From an uncultured Alphaproteobacteria bacterium (lineage in GTDB: Bacteria > Pseudomonadota > Alphaproteobacteria > HIMB59 > GCA-002718135), in NCBI GenBank assembly GCA_902586695.1, contig CACIIL010000002.1, positions 1 to 64,000 of the forward strand: DNA of 64,000 nucleotides, in the 5' to 3' direction. Positions 40,950-51,391 of the stretch are shown here, piece by piece. The position numbers and the translations under genes are program-made. Under the pieces are notes generated by a model. The model ran no database searches. It was not told the origin of the DNA and was given only the letters and a program-made list of their open reading frames with translations. The first letter of the stretch is position 1. Each line of letters starts with the position of its first letter.

Positions 40950-41933
40950 TTAATTAATATTTTCTATCGTTAATGGTCTTGACATTAATTTATTAATTTC
41001 GTCTTCTATATCAAATCCATTATAGAGAATATTAAAAACAGACTCTAGAATTGGCATTTCTATGTCATTTTCTGAGGCAATTTTTATGGCTGCTTTAGTG
41101 GTATAATATCCCTCAGTAATGGCGTTTTTATCTAGCTCTTTCTCAAAATTTTTGTGTTTTATATTTGCTATTTTGATACCAAAATTAGTATTTCTAGACT
41201 TTAAAGAGTTACAAGTTAACATTAAATCACCCAAACCTGATAAGCCAAAAATAGTTTCTTTTTTTGATTTAAAAAACATCGCAAATCTTGATATTTCAAC
41301 AAAAGAACGGGTAATAAGAGCGCTTCTTGCATTTTCACCTAAATTTAAACCATCTGAAATACCTGCTGCAATAGCGTATATATTTTTAAGTGCCCCACCT
41401 ATTTGGCAACCTATTACATCTTCAGAATAGTAAATACGAAATTTTTTTCCAGTTAACATCATAGAAATTTTTTTGAAAATTTGTGGGTTTGATGAAGCAA
41501 AAGTTGCAGCAGTTGGCAAATCTTTAGCTACTTCATCTGAAAAACAAGGACCAGATAAAATACTTAAGGATTTTGGTTTAACCAGAGATTCTACTAACTC
41601 AGATAAAAATAAAGATGATGAAATTTCTATACCTTTTGAAGCTATAATAATATCAGCTTTTAGATTATTAAAACATGATTTTTCTAAAACTTCACGAATA
41701 TTTTGACTGGGAAGAGCAACAAAAATTAAATTATTTTTTACAATTTTTTCCAAATTATCAGTTGCTTGAACATTATCATTAAATACTGCATATTTTAATT
41801 TAGGATTGAAATGATGTTCATTAATTGAATTCATCACATTTTTATCCCTAGTGTAAATCAAAACTTTTTGATCACTAAATAATTTAGCTAAAGCACTGCC
41901 CCAAACTCCTCCACCTATTATCCCAATTGTCAT
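40950..41933 (-). CDS. gpsA: NAD(P)-dependent glycerol-3-phosphate dehydrogenase
   Basis: IGIIGGGVWGSALAKLF, LSGPCFSDEVAKDLPTA, GGALKNIYAIAAGISDGLNLGENARSALITR, GLSGLGDLMLTC. Confidence 0.95.
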   Translation of the reverse strand: MTIGIIGGGVWGSALAKLFSDQKVLIYTRDKNVMNSINEHHFNPKLKYAVFNDNVQATDNLEKIVKNNLIFVALPSQNIREVLEKSCFNNLKADIIIASKGIEISSSLFLSELVESLVKPKSLSILSGPCFSDEVAKDLPTAATFASSNPQIFKKISMMLTGKKFRIYYSEDVIGCQIGGALKNIYAIAAGISDGLNLGENARSALITRSFVEISRFAMFFKSKKETIFGLSGLGDLMLTCNSLKSRNTNFGIKIANIKHKNFEKELDKNAITEGYYTTKAAIKIASENDIEMPILESVFNILYNGFDIEDEINKLMSRPLTIENIN

Positions 41934-43046
41934 TTATATTCTTTTCTCAACATATTTAGCAATAGCTAGAGAGGAAGTTAATCCGGGTGATTCAATTCCA
42001 TACAAATTAATTAAATTTTTTATTTTATGATCATCGGAAGTACTAATTGTAAAATCACGTTTTGATTTATCCTCTTTACTTGTCATAGGTCTAAGCCCTG
42101 CATAAGAAGGAAATAACATATCTTCTTTTATATCAGGTAAATATTGTTTTATAGAGTTATAAAATTTAGTTTTTAATCCTTCATTTACAGAATAATCATA
42201 AGGATCATCTACCCACTCTGCATCTGGACCAAATTTAATAGAATTATCAATTTCTAAAGTTAAGTGAATACCTAGACTTATATTTTCTGGTACTGGATAA
42301 ATCAAATGATTTATAGGTAATTTTTTATTTAAAGAAAAATAATTTCCTTTTGCTAAATATGTAACAGGAACATATTTTTTTTGAAGACCATCAATGTTGT
42401 TTGCAATATCTGAGGCAAATATACCTGCGGCATTAATTAGATAATCACAGATAATAATAGTTTTATTATTTTTATTATCATGAACTTCAATTGCAAATTT
42501 ATTATTTTCAATCAATATTTTTGTTACAATTGAATTATATGATATCATACCTCCATTATTTTCAAACTCACCAAGATAGGATTGCATCAAACTATGTTGA
42601 TCAATTATTCCAGTAGAAGGAACTAAGAGACCTCCTACATTTTTTATTAATGGTTCTAATATCTTGATTTGATTTTGATTTAATATTTCTAAATTTTCAA
42701 CACCATTAGATTTGGCTTGATCCTTAATTTTGAATATTTTTTCCATTTGTGCATCATTAATTGCAACAATAATTTTTTTAGTATTAATATGAGGAATGCC
42801 AAATTTTTTCGCATATGCATAAATAAGTTGATTGCCTTCAACGCAAAACTTAGATTTTAAAGTATTAGATTTATAATATATCCCCGCATGAATAACTCCA
42901 GAATTTCTAGAACTAGTAATTTGGCCAATTTTTCCCTCTTTTTCTAAAATAATGATTTCTTTATTTTGATAGCTAATATTTTTAGCAATTGCTAAACCTA
43001 CCGCTCCAGCCCCAATAACTACCGTATTTGTGTGAAATTTTTCCAT
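41934..43046 (-). CDS. lhgO: FAD-dependent oxidoreductase (LhgO-like)
   Basis: VVIGAGAVGLAIAKNIS, SRNSGVIHAGIYYKSNTLKSKFCVEGNQLIYAYAKKFGIPH, GLRPMTSKEDKSKRDF, GIESPGLTSSLAIAKYV. Confidence 0.85.
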   Translation of the reverse strand: MEKFHTNTVVIGAGAVGLAIAKNISYQNKEIIILEKEGKIGQITSSRNSGVIHAGIYYKSNTLKSKFCVEGNQLIYAYAKKFGIPHINTKKIIVAINDAQMEKIFKIKDQAKSNGVENLEILNQNQIKILEPLIKNVGGLLVPSTGIIDQHSLMQSYLGEFENNGGMISYNSIVTKILIENNKFAIEVHDNKNNKTIIICDYLINAAGIFASDIANNIDGLQKKYVPVTYLAKGNYFSLNKKLPINHLIYPVPENISLGIHLTLEIDNSIKFGPDAEWVDDPYDYSVNEGLKTKFYNSIKQYLPDIKEDMLFPSYAGLRPMTSKEDKSKRDFTISTSDDHKIKNLINLYGIESPGLTSSLAIAKYVEKRI

Positions 43047-43150
43047 TTTTTAGTATTTTTAGATAATTTATCTATTTCATTATCATTGATTTCTGTACCT
43101 TGGAATTGATTTGATCTATATAAAAAAAATTATAATTTCTCGGAGGAAAT

Positions 43151-44332
43151 ATGAAAAAATTACTTATTGCGGCTATTATCAGTTTGTCGTCAGTTTCGAC
43201 TGCTGCTTTAGCTGAAATTAAAGTTGGTATTATTCTTGGTTTTACTGGACCAATCGAATCTTTAACTCCTGCTATGAGAGATGGCGCTAAATTGGCGTTT
43301 TTAGAAGCGTCTAATTCTGGAAATCTTTTAGGTGGAGAATCTTTTACTATTATGGAAGCTGATTCAACTTGTGTTGACTCTGCTGCTGCGACGGCTGCTG
43401 CAGAACAACTAGTTGCTGATGGTGTAGCGGCTATAATGGGTGCTGACTGTTCTGGTGTAACTGGAGCTATTAATGCGAACGTTGCTGTACCAAATGGAGT
43501 GCTAATGGTATCTCCTTCTGCAACTTCACCTGGTTTAAGTAAAATTGCTGATAACGGAACGTTCTGGAGAACGGCTCCTTCTGATGCAATGGGTGGTAAA
43601 GTTTTAGCTAATCTTGCTCTTAAAAGAGGTATTGAAAGTATTGCTGTAACTTACACAAACAATGACTATGGTAAAGGTTTAGCCGAAGTATTTGAAGCTG
43701 CTTTTGCTTCAGGCGGTGGAACTATTACTGCTTCTGCTTCACATGAAGACGGAAAAGCAGATTATTCATCAGAAGTAGGTGTATTAGCATCTGCTGGTGG
43801 TGACGCTCTACTAGTTATTGGTTATATTGATGATGGTGGAAAAGGTATGATCGAAGCATCTCTTGATTCTGGTGCTTTTGATACTTTTGTTCTATCGGAT
43901 GGTATGATTGGTCAATCAATTGTTGATAATATCGGTGCTGATCTTGAAGGTTCATTTGGCTCTATGCCAGGTGCAATCTCAAAAGGCTCAGCTAAATTTG
44001 CTGACCTTGCAGCTGCTAATGGCATGGATGGAAGTGCACCTTACGTAGGAGAGTCTTATGATGCTGCTGCGATTATTGCCCTTGCAATTCAAGCGGGCGG
44101 TTCAGCTGATAGAAAATCTATCTTAAGTAATATTAGTAAAGTATCAAATGCACCTGGAATTATTATTAATCCAGGTCAACTATCTTACGGTCTGCAAATG
44201 TTAGCAGAAGGTAAAGATATTGATTATCAAGGTGCAACTGATGTTGAATTTAACGCTTTTGGTGATGCAGCCGGTGCATTTAAGGAACTTGAAGTTTCTG
44301 GTGGTGGCTTTGTAACAGTAGGTGCGTTATAA
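43151..44332 (+). CDS. Branched-chain amino acid-type ABC transporter substrate-binding protein
   Basis: Signal peptide MKKLLIAAIISLSSVSTAALA; IKVGIILGFTGPIESLTPAMRDGAKLAF, AVTYTNNDYGKGLAEVFE. Confidence 0.92.
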   Translation: MKKLLIAAIISLSSVSTAALAEIKVGIILGFTGPIESLTPAMRDGAKLAFLEASNSGNLLGGESFTIMEADSTCVDSAAATAAAEQLVADGVAAIMGADCSGVTGAINANVAVPNGVLMVSPSATSPGLSKIADNGTFWRTAPSDAMGGKVLANLALKRGIESIAVTYTNNDYGKGLAEVFEAAFASGGGTITASASHEDGKADYSSEVGVLASAGGDALLVIGYIDDGGKGMIEASLDSGAFDTFVLSDGMIGQSIVDNIGADLEGSFGSMPGAISKGSAKFADLAAANGMDGSAPYVGESYDAAAIIALAIQAGGSADRKSILSNISKVSNAPGIIINPGQLSYGLQMLAEGKDIDYQGATDVEFNAFGDAAGAFKELEVSGGGFVTVGAL

Positions 44333-44360
44333 TATTTTTTACTTAATAATTTAATTTTAG

Positions 44361-44389
44361 AAACCCAGCTTATCAAGCTGGGTTTTTTT
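44361..44389 (+). terminator. Rho-independent terminator
   Basis: AAACCCAGCTT-atc-AAGCTGGGTTT then TTTT, 29 nt after the SBP stop. Confidence 0.88.
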
Positions 44390-44410
44390 GTTTATAAATT
44401 AAAATAAAAT

Positions 44411-45442
44411 ATGAAAATTGAAATAAAAAATAATAATAATTATTCTAATAAAAAAATATCCAACTTCCTTAAAGAAGCATATAAAGAAAGATGTTTTGAA
44501 ATTTATAAAGTTTGGAATTGGCTTTATAAAACTGACTTAAACAAAGAAACTTCACTAATTGCTATTAAAGATCAAAATATTGTTGCGCATGCTGGCTTAA
44601 TACCTTCATTTATAAATTTAAATGGAAGAAGAAAAAAAGCAGGTTGGTTTGTTGATTTTATAGTTGATAAAAACTTGCAAAAACAAGGTATTGGAAAGTT
44701 GTTAACCAATGAATGGTTAAACATAGGATATATTGGTCTAACTTTTTGTAATCATAAGTCATACAGAGTTTTTAAAAAATTTGGTTGGGTTGCAAATTAT
44801 AACTTTAATTTACATTATTTTTTATTAAGACCTTTAAATCATCAAAGAATATATAGAAAATTAAGATATTTAAAATTTATATTAGATATACTAAATAAAA
44901 TATACAATTCTTTATTTATAATTTTTATTAAAATGAAAATTAAAGATAATGATAATATTAAAATTGAAAAATTAAGTAAGTTTAATATTTCTAATTTTCT
45001 ATCTGACAGTTTAACTTTTAATAAAGTTAATACTTTAAGAAGTTATGATTATTTAAAATGGAGATTTTTAGAATCTCCTGAAGCTAATAAATATATTCAC
45101 ATCAGCTATAAAAACAAATATTATGCAATTGTAAAAAAAAGAACTGAAAAGAAATTTAATAATTATTTAGATCTATTAATTATAAATAAAATAGATAAAC
45201 ATTCTGATTTTATTCAATTTTTATTAAAAATAATTCTTTGGTCAAGTAATAATAATCTTTCATATGTTAAAATGATTATACCAAATATTAGTATATCGAA
45301 TTATATTAAAAAAAATATTTTTACGATTATTACTAAACCAAGATTTGCTTTTTTTTCAAATCAAGAGAATGAAATTGAAGAATTAAAAAATTCAAATTTT
45401 GATTTTCAATTATTTGATACTGATTTTGAATTCACAGATTAA
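44411..45442 (+). CDS. GNAT family N-acetyltransferase
   Basis: GWFVDFIVDKNLQKQGIGKLLTNEWLNIGYIGLTFCNHKSYRVFKKFGW. Confidence 0.75.
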   Translation: MKIEIKNNNNYSNKKISNFLKEAYKERCFEIYKVWNWLYKTDLNKETSLIAIKDQNIVAHAGLIPSFINLNGRRKKAGWFVDFIVDKNLQKQGIGKLLTNEWLNIGYIGLTFCNHKSYRVFKKFGWVANYNFNLHYFLLRPLNHQRIYRKLRYLKFILDILNKIYNSLFIIFIKMKIKDNDNIKIEKLSKFNISNFLSDSLTFNKVNTLRSYDYLKWRFLESPEANKYIHISYKNKYYAIVKKRTEKKFNNYLDLLIINKIDKHSDFIQFLLKIILWSSNNNLSYVKMIIPNISISNYIKKNIFTIITKPRFAFFSNQENEIEELKNSNFDFQLFDTDFEFTD

Positions 45443-45443
45443 A

Positions 45444-46409
45444 ATGAAAAATTTGAAAAAAATTATTATTAATTTTGAAAAATTTTTTTTGAAAAAAACT
45501 GCAAAACTAAATAAAAACAAAAATGGAATTATTTTTTTATTATTTCACTCTGTCTTTAAAGATTTTAAAGATATAAATTACAACTATATCCATAGTCGCT
45601 ATGGTTTTACAATTGATGAATACAGATATATATTCGAAGAATTTTTAAATGCAGGATATATTTTTATTTCACATGAAGATTTAAAAAATAGTGAGAAATT
45701 AAATAATCAAAAAAAATATATATATCTGCATTTTGATGATGGATATTTTAATAATTACTATATTTTACCTCTATTGAAAGAATATAATATACCCTCACAA
45801 TTTTTTGTGGTTACCGAAAATATAATAAATAATGAAAAATTTTGGTGGGATACAATATTCTATGAGTCTAAAAAAAAAAATAATATTAATTATTATAATG
45901 AAATAAACTATTTAGTTAATTTTGAACTTAATGAAATAAGAAAATATATAAAAAATAAATATGGATTAAACGCATTAATTCCTAAATCTGATATTGATAG
46001 ACCTTTTACAGAAATGGAATTAAAAGATTTTAGTTCAAATAACTATGTTACAATAGGAAATCATACCTTTGACCATACAAATCTAAATATTTTAAATAAT
46101 AAAAAAATTGAGGAAAATATTATAAATGCAGAAAAAAAAATTGAAATTTTGACAGGCTATTCACATAAAATTTTTTCATTTCCAAATAGTAACAGAAATA
46201 AAATACATACTGAAATTTTAAAAAATTTAAATTTTAATTATGCTCTTTCAGAAAAATTTCAAAATTATAAATTAAACCAAATAAATTCAAATAAATTATT
46301 AGAATTGGGACGTTACTGCTTTGTAAGAGAGGAAAATATTGAATGGCAAATAAGGATATGTAATTCTAGATTTTCATTATATTTCTTTTTATCAAAATTG
46401 TTTAAGTGA
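45444..46409 (+). CDS. Polysaccharide deacetylase family protein (ORF track starts at 45399)
   Basis: YIYLHFDDGYFNNYYILPLLKEYNIPSQFFVVTE, IGNHTFDHTNLNILNN, FSFPNSNRNK. Confidence 0.82.
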   Translation: MKNLKKIIINFEKFFLKKTAKLNKNKNGIIFLLFHSVFKDFKDINYNYIHSRYGFTIDEYRYIFEEFLNAGYIFISHEDLKNSEKLNNQKKYIYLHFDDGYFNNYYILPLLKEYNIPSQFFVVTENIINNEKFWWDTIFYESKKKNNINYYNEINYLVNFELNEIRKYIKNKYGLNALIPKSDIDRPFTEMELKDFSSNNYVTIGNHTFDHTNLNILNNKKIEENIINAEKKIEILTGYSHKIFSFPNSNRNKIHTEILKNLNFNYALSEKFQNYKLNQINSNKLLELGRYCFVREENIEWQIRICNSRFSLYFFLSKLFK

Positions 46410-46438
46410 CTTAAATACTAACTTTTAAATATTATTAT

Positions 46439-47809
46439 TTATGAGTGTCTTACTTTTTCAGGAATAATACCTCTGGGCCTGTATCGCAATATAAGAAGTA
46501 ATACCATTCCCATTAATAAGTACCTAAAATAAGGAACACTATTTAATAAATGTAAACGAATAGCATTTTGAGGATCCATTCCTGAGGTAAAGAAATTAAT
46601 TAAAAATGTTGTTAGTGGCGCCACTTCAATCCATGCAAACCAAATAACAAATCCGCCAAAGATTGCGCCGAGATTATTACCACTCCCGCCTACAATAACC
46701 ATAATCCATATAATAAAAGTAAATCGAAGCGGTCTATACCCAGATGGCGTAAATAAACCATCTAGAGTGACAAGCATCGCTCCTGCTACACCAACTATGG
46801 CCGCACCAATAACAAATATAATGAGATGTTGTTTTACAATATCTTTCCCCATTGCATTTGCTGAGACTTCATTATCACGGATAGCACGCATCATACGCCC
46901 CCAAGGAGAGACCTGCGCTTTATTGGCAAAATAATAAATTACAATCATAACGATAAAAAATAATACCGCGTAATTTAGTTTTACAAATAAACTGGAGCTA
47001 TCAATTATTAATTTATTTAATATTTCTTGCTTTTGATCAGGATCAATTATTTCATTCAGTTTTGATGAGTTAAACCATGTGACCATGTTAATGAACCAAT
47101 CAGAGGATTGGAGATTAATCTCATATGGTACAGGTCTTTTAAGACCAATAACGTTTTTAACACCTCGTGATAACCACTCTTCATGTTTAAGAACACTAAC
47201 AACAATCTCCGATATGCCAAGCGTAACAATAGCTAAATAATCAGAGCGTAAACCTAGTGCTACTTTTCCAATGAGAAATGCTACACCACCTGCAAAGAAA
47301 CCTCCTACAGCCCAAGAAAAGATGATCGGTAAATTAGCTCCACCTAAAAATCCTGCTAAAGCAGGATCAACTTCTTCAATTTTACTTGTCGCATTTAGAA
47401 AAAAATATCTAATGATTATAACTCCGAAAAATATAACTAAGCCGTTTAACCAATATTTAAGAGATTTTTTTTCTACTAATTTGTTAATAAAATATACCGC
47501 TATAACTAAACCAATTAATAAGACAAAACTTATTCCAAGTCCTGATCCACCAACATGCCAAGCTTCTTTGATGGGTGGATACGATACAAGCACTGCCGCT
47601 AAACCACCCATTGCTAAAAAACCCATCACACCAAAATTAATAACACCCGCATAACCCCATGAAATATTAACTCCCATTGTCATGATTGCGGAGATGATAC
47701 ACATATTAAGAATGACTAAACTAACAGACCAACCTTGAATAAAACCAACTAAAATAAATAATGACACCATAATGGATATTGCTGTCCACTCATATTTATC
47801 AAAACTCAT
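46439..47809 (-). CDS. livM: Branched-chain amino acid ABC transporter permease
   Basis: GYAGVINFGVMGFLAMGG, GLRSDYLAIVTLGISEI, TLDGLFTPSGYRPLRFTFIIWIMVIVGGSGNNLGAIFGGFV. Confidence 0.9.
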   Translation of the reverse strand: MSFDKYEWTAISIMVSLFILVGFIQGWSVSLVILNMCIISAIMTMGVNISWGYAGVINFGVMGFLAMGGLAAVLVSYPPIKEAWHVGGSGLGISFVLLIGLVIAVYFINKLVEKKSLKYWLNGLVIFFGVIIIRYFFLNATSKIEEVDPALAGFLGGANLPIIFSWAVGGFFAGGVAFLIGKVALGLRSDYLAIVTLGISEIVVSVLKHEEWLSRGVKNVIGLKRPVPYEINLQSSDWFINMVTWFNSSKLNEIIDPDQKQEILNKLIIDSSSLFVKLNYAVLFFIVMIVIYYFANKAQVSPWGRMMRAIRDNEVSANAMGKDIVKQHLIIFVIGAAIVGVAGAMLVTLDGLFTPSGYRPLRFTFIIWIMVIVGGSGNNLGAIFGGFVIWFAWIEVAPLTTFLINFFTSGMDPQNAIRLHLLNSVPYFRYLLMGMVLLLILRYRPRGIIPEKVRHS

Positions 47810-48822
47810 TAAAGAACCTTTCCTCTGAAGATACCTGATGGTCTAATTAAAAGCACAATCACAAGAATAGTAAAAGAGACTGCAAATTTATAATCAGTAG
47901 ATAGTAGTTGTACCAGACTCGAGGGTTCTAAATTTTCTGGTAATAAATACTTAAAGAATTTTTTGTATGCGTAGGTGACCATAATCTCTGAAAAGGCAAT
48001 CACATATCCACCAACAACTGCACCAAAAGGACTACCTATGCCACCTACTATGGCAGACGCAAATATAGGTAACACAAGATTTAAATAAATGATGGGCTTA
48101 TAACTTTTATCCAAGCCATATAATGTTCCCGCCACACAAGCTAATGTTCCTACAATTAACCATGTAATAAATACAACGCGGTCAGGATTGATACCTGATA
48201 GTAGTGCTAAATCTTCATTATCTGAGAATGCACGCATTGATTTTCCAGTCTTCGTTTTTTGCAAAAACCAAAAAGTAAAAGTTAATAGCGCAATAGTAAT
48301 AAGAATAGTAATAACTTGCGAAGATTTTAAGGCTAGTCCCTCATTTAATCCTGTCATTACCTTAAATTGTTTTGCTTTCATGATGAATTTTTGTCCATCA
48401 GAAAATTTAATTGTTTCTGTTCCAACTATAATCCTAATAATCGCATTAACGACAAACATAACTCCAATGGAAACCATTGCCAATACAACAGGAACACTTT
48501 TTTGTGTTCGATAATATTTAAAAACAAATTTATCGGAGAGTAACCCAAGAACAATAGTAGCTAAAATTCCAAATGGCAATGCAATTAGTGCTGTAGGAAG
48601 AATGCCTAAACCAATATTTTGTGATTGAAAAAACCAGGTAAATAAAATTGTAATCATCGCACCAAATGACATTAGTTCACCGTGCGCAAAGTTAGCAAAT
48701 CTTAATATAGCGTAAACAAATGTAACACCCAACGCACCTAATGCTAATTGAGAGCCGTAGGATAATCCTGGGATGATAACAAAATTAAGGAGAACAACAA
48801 TAGAATTAATAAAATCAATCAC
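47809..48822 (-). CDS. livH: Branched-chain amino acid ABC transporter permease
   Basis: SQLALGALGVTFVYAILRFANFAHGELMSFGAM, IVGGIGSPFGAVVGGYVI. Confidence 0.9.
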   Translation of the reverse strand: MIDFINSIVVLLNFVIIPGLSYGSQLALGALGVTFVYAILRFANFAHGELMSFGAMITILFTWFFQSQNIGLGILPTALIALPFGILATIVLGLLSDKFVFKYYRTQKSVPVVLAMVSIGVMFVVNAIIRIIVGTETIKFSDGQKFIMKAKQFKVMTGLNEGLALKSSQVITILITIALLTFTFWFLQKTKTGKSMRAFSDNEDLALLSGINPDRVVFITWLIVGTLACVAGTLYGLDKSYKPIIYLNLVLPIFASAIVGGIGSPFGAVVGGYVIAFSEIMVTYAYKKFFKYLLPENLEPSSLVQLLSTDYKFAVSFTILVIVLLIRPSGIFRGKVL

Positions 48823-48823
48823 A

Positions 48824-49528
48824 TTAACCTCCCAAAAATGATTTTCTTACTTCAGGATTATTGAGTAAATCTTGCCCACTGCCTTCTCTACTGTGTTTTC
48901 CATTAACTAATACGTAACCTCTGTCAGCAATATTTAGAGCTTGTTTTGCATTTTGCTCAACCATTAAAATACCTACGCCAGTTTTGCCCACTTCAATAAT
49001 TCGTGAAAATAATTCATCCATGACAATAGGTGATACTCCTGCTGTAGGTTCATCAAGCATTAAAATCTTAGGTTGTGTCATTAATGCTCTACCAAACGCA
49101 ACTTGTTGACGTTGACCACCTGATAATTCACCTGCATTCTGATTTCTCTTTTCTTTAAGTACAGGAAAAAGATTGTATATATCTTCAATAGTATGATGAA
49201 TATCATCAGATCGTATAAATCCACCCATCTCTAAATTTTCTTCAACAGTCATTCCTGTAAAAACATTATTCGTCTGTGGGACAAAAGCTATTCCTAAATT
49301 AACACGATCTTGAGGAAGCATAAAAGTTATATCATCTTTTGCAAAACTTACTGATCCATCTGTTAATTTTAGCATTCCTAATAAGGCTTTCATTGCTGTT
49401 GATTTTCCAGCTCCATTCGGTCCAACAATAACTGCAATTTCTCCTTGTTTTACCTCCAAGTTTATATTTTTAATAATATCTACACCGCCATACCCTGCTG
49501 TTAAATTATTACCCGCTAAACTAATCAT
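48824..49528 (-). CDS. livF: Branched-chain amino acid ABC transporter ATP-binding protein
   Basis: VGPNGAGKSTAMKALLG, LSGGQRQQVAFGRALMTQPKILMLDEPTAGVSP. Confidence 0.92.
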   Translation of the reverse strand: MISLAGNNLTAGYGGVDIIKNINLEVKQGEIAVIVGPNGAGKSTAMKALLGMLKLTDGSVSFAKDDITFMLPQDRVNLGIAFVPQTNNVFTGMTVEENLEMGGFIRSDDIHHTIEDIYNLFPVLKEKRNQNAGELSGGQRQQVAFGRALMTQPKILMLDEPTAGVSPIVMDELFSRIIEVGKTGVGILMVEQNAKQALNIADRGYVLVNGKHSREGSGQDLLNNPEVRKSFLGG

Positions 49529-50298
49529 TATTTTTTATTTTTTAAACCTCTGCCTAAATACGCTTCAATTACCTCTTCATTTGATTTCACTTCAGAAAAT
49601 TTACCTTCAAATAGCACGCTTCCCTCTGCCATAACTATTACTGGGTCACAAATTTTTTCTATTAAATCCATATCATGTTCAATAACAAAAAATGTATAGT
49701 TTCTTTCTTCATTGAGTCTCAATATTGCATCTGAAATTTCGTTTAAAAGTGTTCTATTTACTCCAGCACCCACTTCATCTAAAAGAACTAAATTTGCACC
49801 AACCATCATAGTTCTTCCAAGTTCCAATAATTTTTTTTGACCTCCTGATAGATTACCTGCTATTTCTTGAGTTAAATGTTTTAAATTTAAAAATTCTATA
49901 ACTTCAATTGCTTTAGAACGTATTTCTTCTTCTTGTTTTTTTACGACCTTATCACCAAATAATGCATAAATTAATTTTTCTCCTCGTTGATTACCAGGAA
50001 CCATCATTAAATTTTCTAAAACAGTAAGAGAGGAGAACTCTTGAGCAATTTGAAAAGTTCTTAATACGCCCATATTAAATAATTCATGTGGTTTTAAACC
50101 TGCTATATTTTTCTGTTCAAGAAAAATATCACCATTTTCTGGCGCATAAAGACCAGCTATTGTATTAAATAAAGTGGTTTTACCAGCTCCATTTGGTCCA
50201 ATTAATCCTGTTATAGAGCCTTTTTTTACTTCAAGATTAACATTATTTACTGCTTTTAGACCACCAAAACTTTTATCTAAATTTACAATTTCAAGCAT
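49528..50298 (-). CDS. livG: Branched-chain amino acid ABC transporter ATP-binding protein
   Basis: IGPNGAGKTTLFNTIAG, GVLRTFQIAQEF, LSGGQKKLLELGRTMM; starts inside the rodA 3' end (8-nt overlap). Confidence 0.92.
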   Translation of the reverse strand: MLEIVNLDKSFGGLKAVNNVNLEVKKGSITGLIGPNGAGKTTLFNTIAGLYAPENGDIFLEQKNIAGLKPHELFNMGVLRTFQIAQEFSSLTVLENLMMVPGNQRGEKLIYALFGDKVVKKQEEEIRSKAIEVIEFLNLKHLTQEIAGNLSGGQKKLLELGRTMMVGANLVLLDEVGAGVNRTLLNEISDAILRLNEERNYTFFVIEHDMDLIEKICDPVIVMAEGSVLFEGKFSEVKSNEEVIEAYLGRGLKNKK

Positions 50299-51391
50299 AT
50301 TCTAATTTTTTATAATTATAATTTAATTCTACATTTAAAATTAATCCTATTGATATCATTACTGATAACATAACTGATCCGCCATATGAAATAAGAGGTA
50401 ATGGAATTCCAACAACTGGCATTAACCCAGATACCATAGCTATATTCATAAAAACATAAATAAACAAATTTGAAGCAACGCCCAAAGCTATTAATCTACC
50501 ATATACATGAAAACATTTGATGCTAATAAAATAACAAACTGAAATTAACATAACAAAAAGAAGAATAATAAATATACTTCCTAAAAAACCAAACTCTTCT
50601 CCAATAAGTGTAAAAATAAAATCAGTTTGTTTTTCTGGAAGAAATTCCAAATATGACTGAGTACCTTTTAAAAATCCTTTTCCAGTAATTCCTCCTGAAC
50701 CTAGTGCAATTTTTGATTGAATAAGTTGATATCCTTGACCCAAAGGATCAGACTCAGGATTTAGAAATGAGATTATTCTACTTTTCTGATATGGTTTAAT
50801 AAACTCAAAAACCACAGGTATAGAAATTATTGAAATTATAAATCCAAGTAAAAATTTCCATAACTTAATTCCTGCAAGAAATAAAATAAAAATGCCAAGT
50901 ATAATTATACTTAATGCTGTGCCTAAATCAGGTTGAATTATTACAAATATAAATGGAACAAATAAAATTAAAAAAGGAAAAAATAAATAAGATATTTTAT
51001 GAACATTTATATATTTAATATCATGATAAAATTTAGCTAATGCTAATATAATAGTTATTTTAACTAATTCAGAAGGCTGAATACTAAAACCTAAAATTTT
51101 AATCCATCTAGTGGCACCTTTGCCAAATACACCAATAATTTCTACTGAAAATAACAAAAGTAAACTTAAAATAAAAATATAATATGAATATTTATAAATT
51201 AATTTTAAATCAATTATGCTTATAAGTATTGCTAAAATTAAAAAAATATAAAACCTAACTATGTGTTTAAAAGCCCAAGGATCATATGATCCATCTGCTG
51301 CTGAATACAAACCTGCGGAACCTATAAATGATAATAAAATAAGTAAAAAAATTAATAAAAAGTTTAAATTTTTTAATTTATTAATAATCAT
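50291..51391 (-). CDS. rodA: Rod shape-determining protein RodA
   Basis: SEDS family: FSIQPSELVKITIILALAKF, QPDLGTALSIIILG, FTLIGEEFGFLGS, GIPLPLISYGGSVMLSVMISIGLILNV. Confidence 0.93.
   Translation of the reverse strand: MIINKLKNLNFLLIFLLILLSFIGSAGLYSAADGSYDPWAFKHIVRFYIFLILAILISIIDLKLIYKYSYYIFILSLLLLFSVEIIGVFGKGATRWIKILGFSIQPSELVKITIILALAKFYHDIKYINVHKISYLFFPFLILFVPFIFVIIQPDLGTALSIIILGIFILFLAGIKLWKFLLGFIISIISIPVVFEFIKPYQKSRIISFLNPESDPLGQGYQLIQSKIALGSGGITGKGFLKGTQSYLEFLPEKQTDFIFTLIGEEFGFLGSIFIILLFVMLISVCYFISIKCFHVYGRLIALGVASNLFIYVFMNIAMVSGLMPVVGIPLPLISYGGSVMLSVMISIGLILNVELNYNYKKLEYA

Noticed and set aside
47271-47654. 127-aa plus-strand ORF inside livM
   Set aside because: Antisense to well-conserved livM; no motif.
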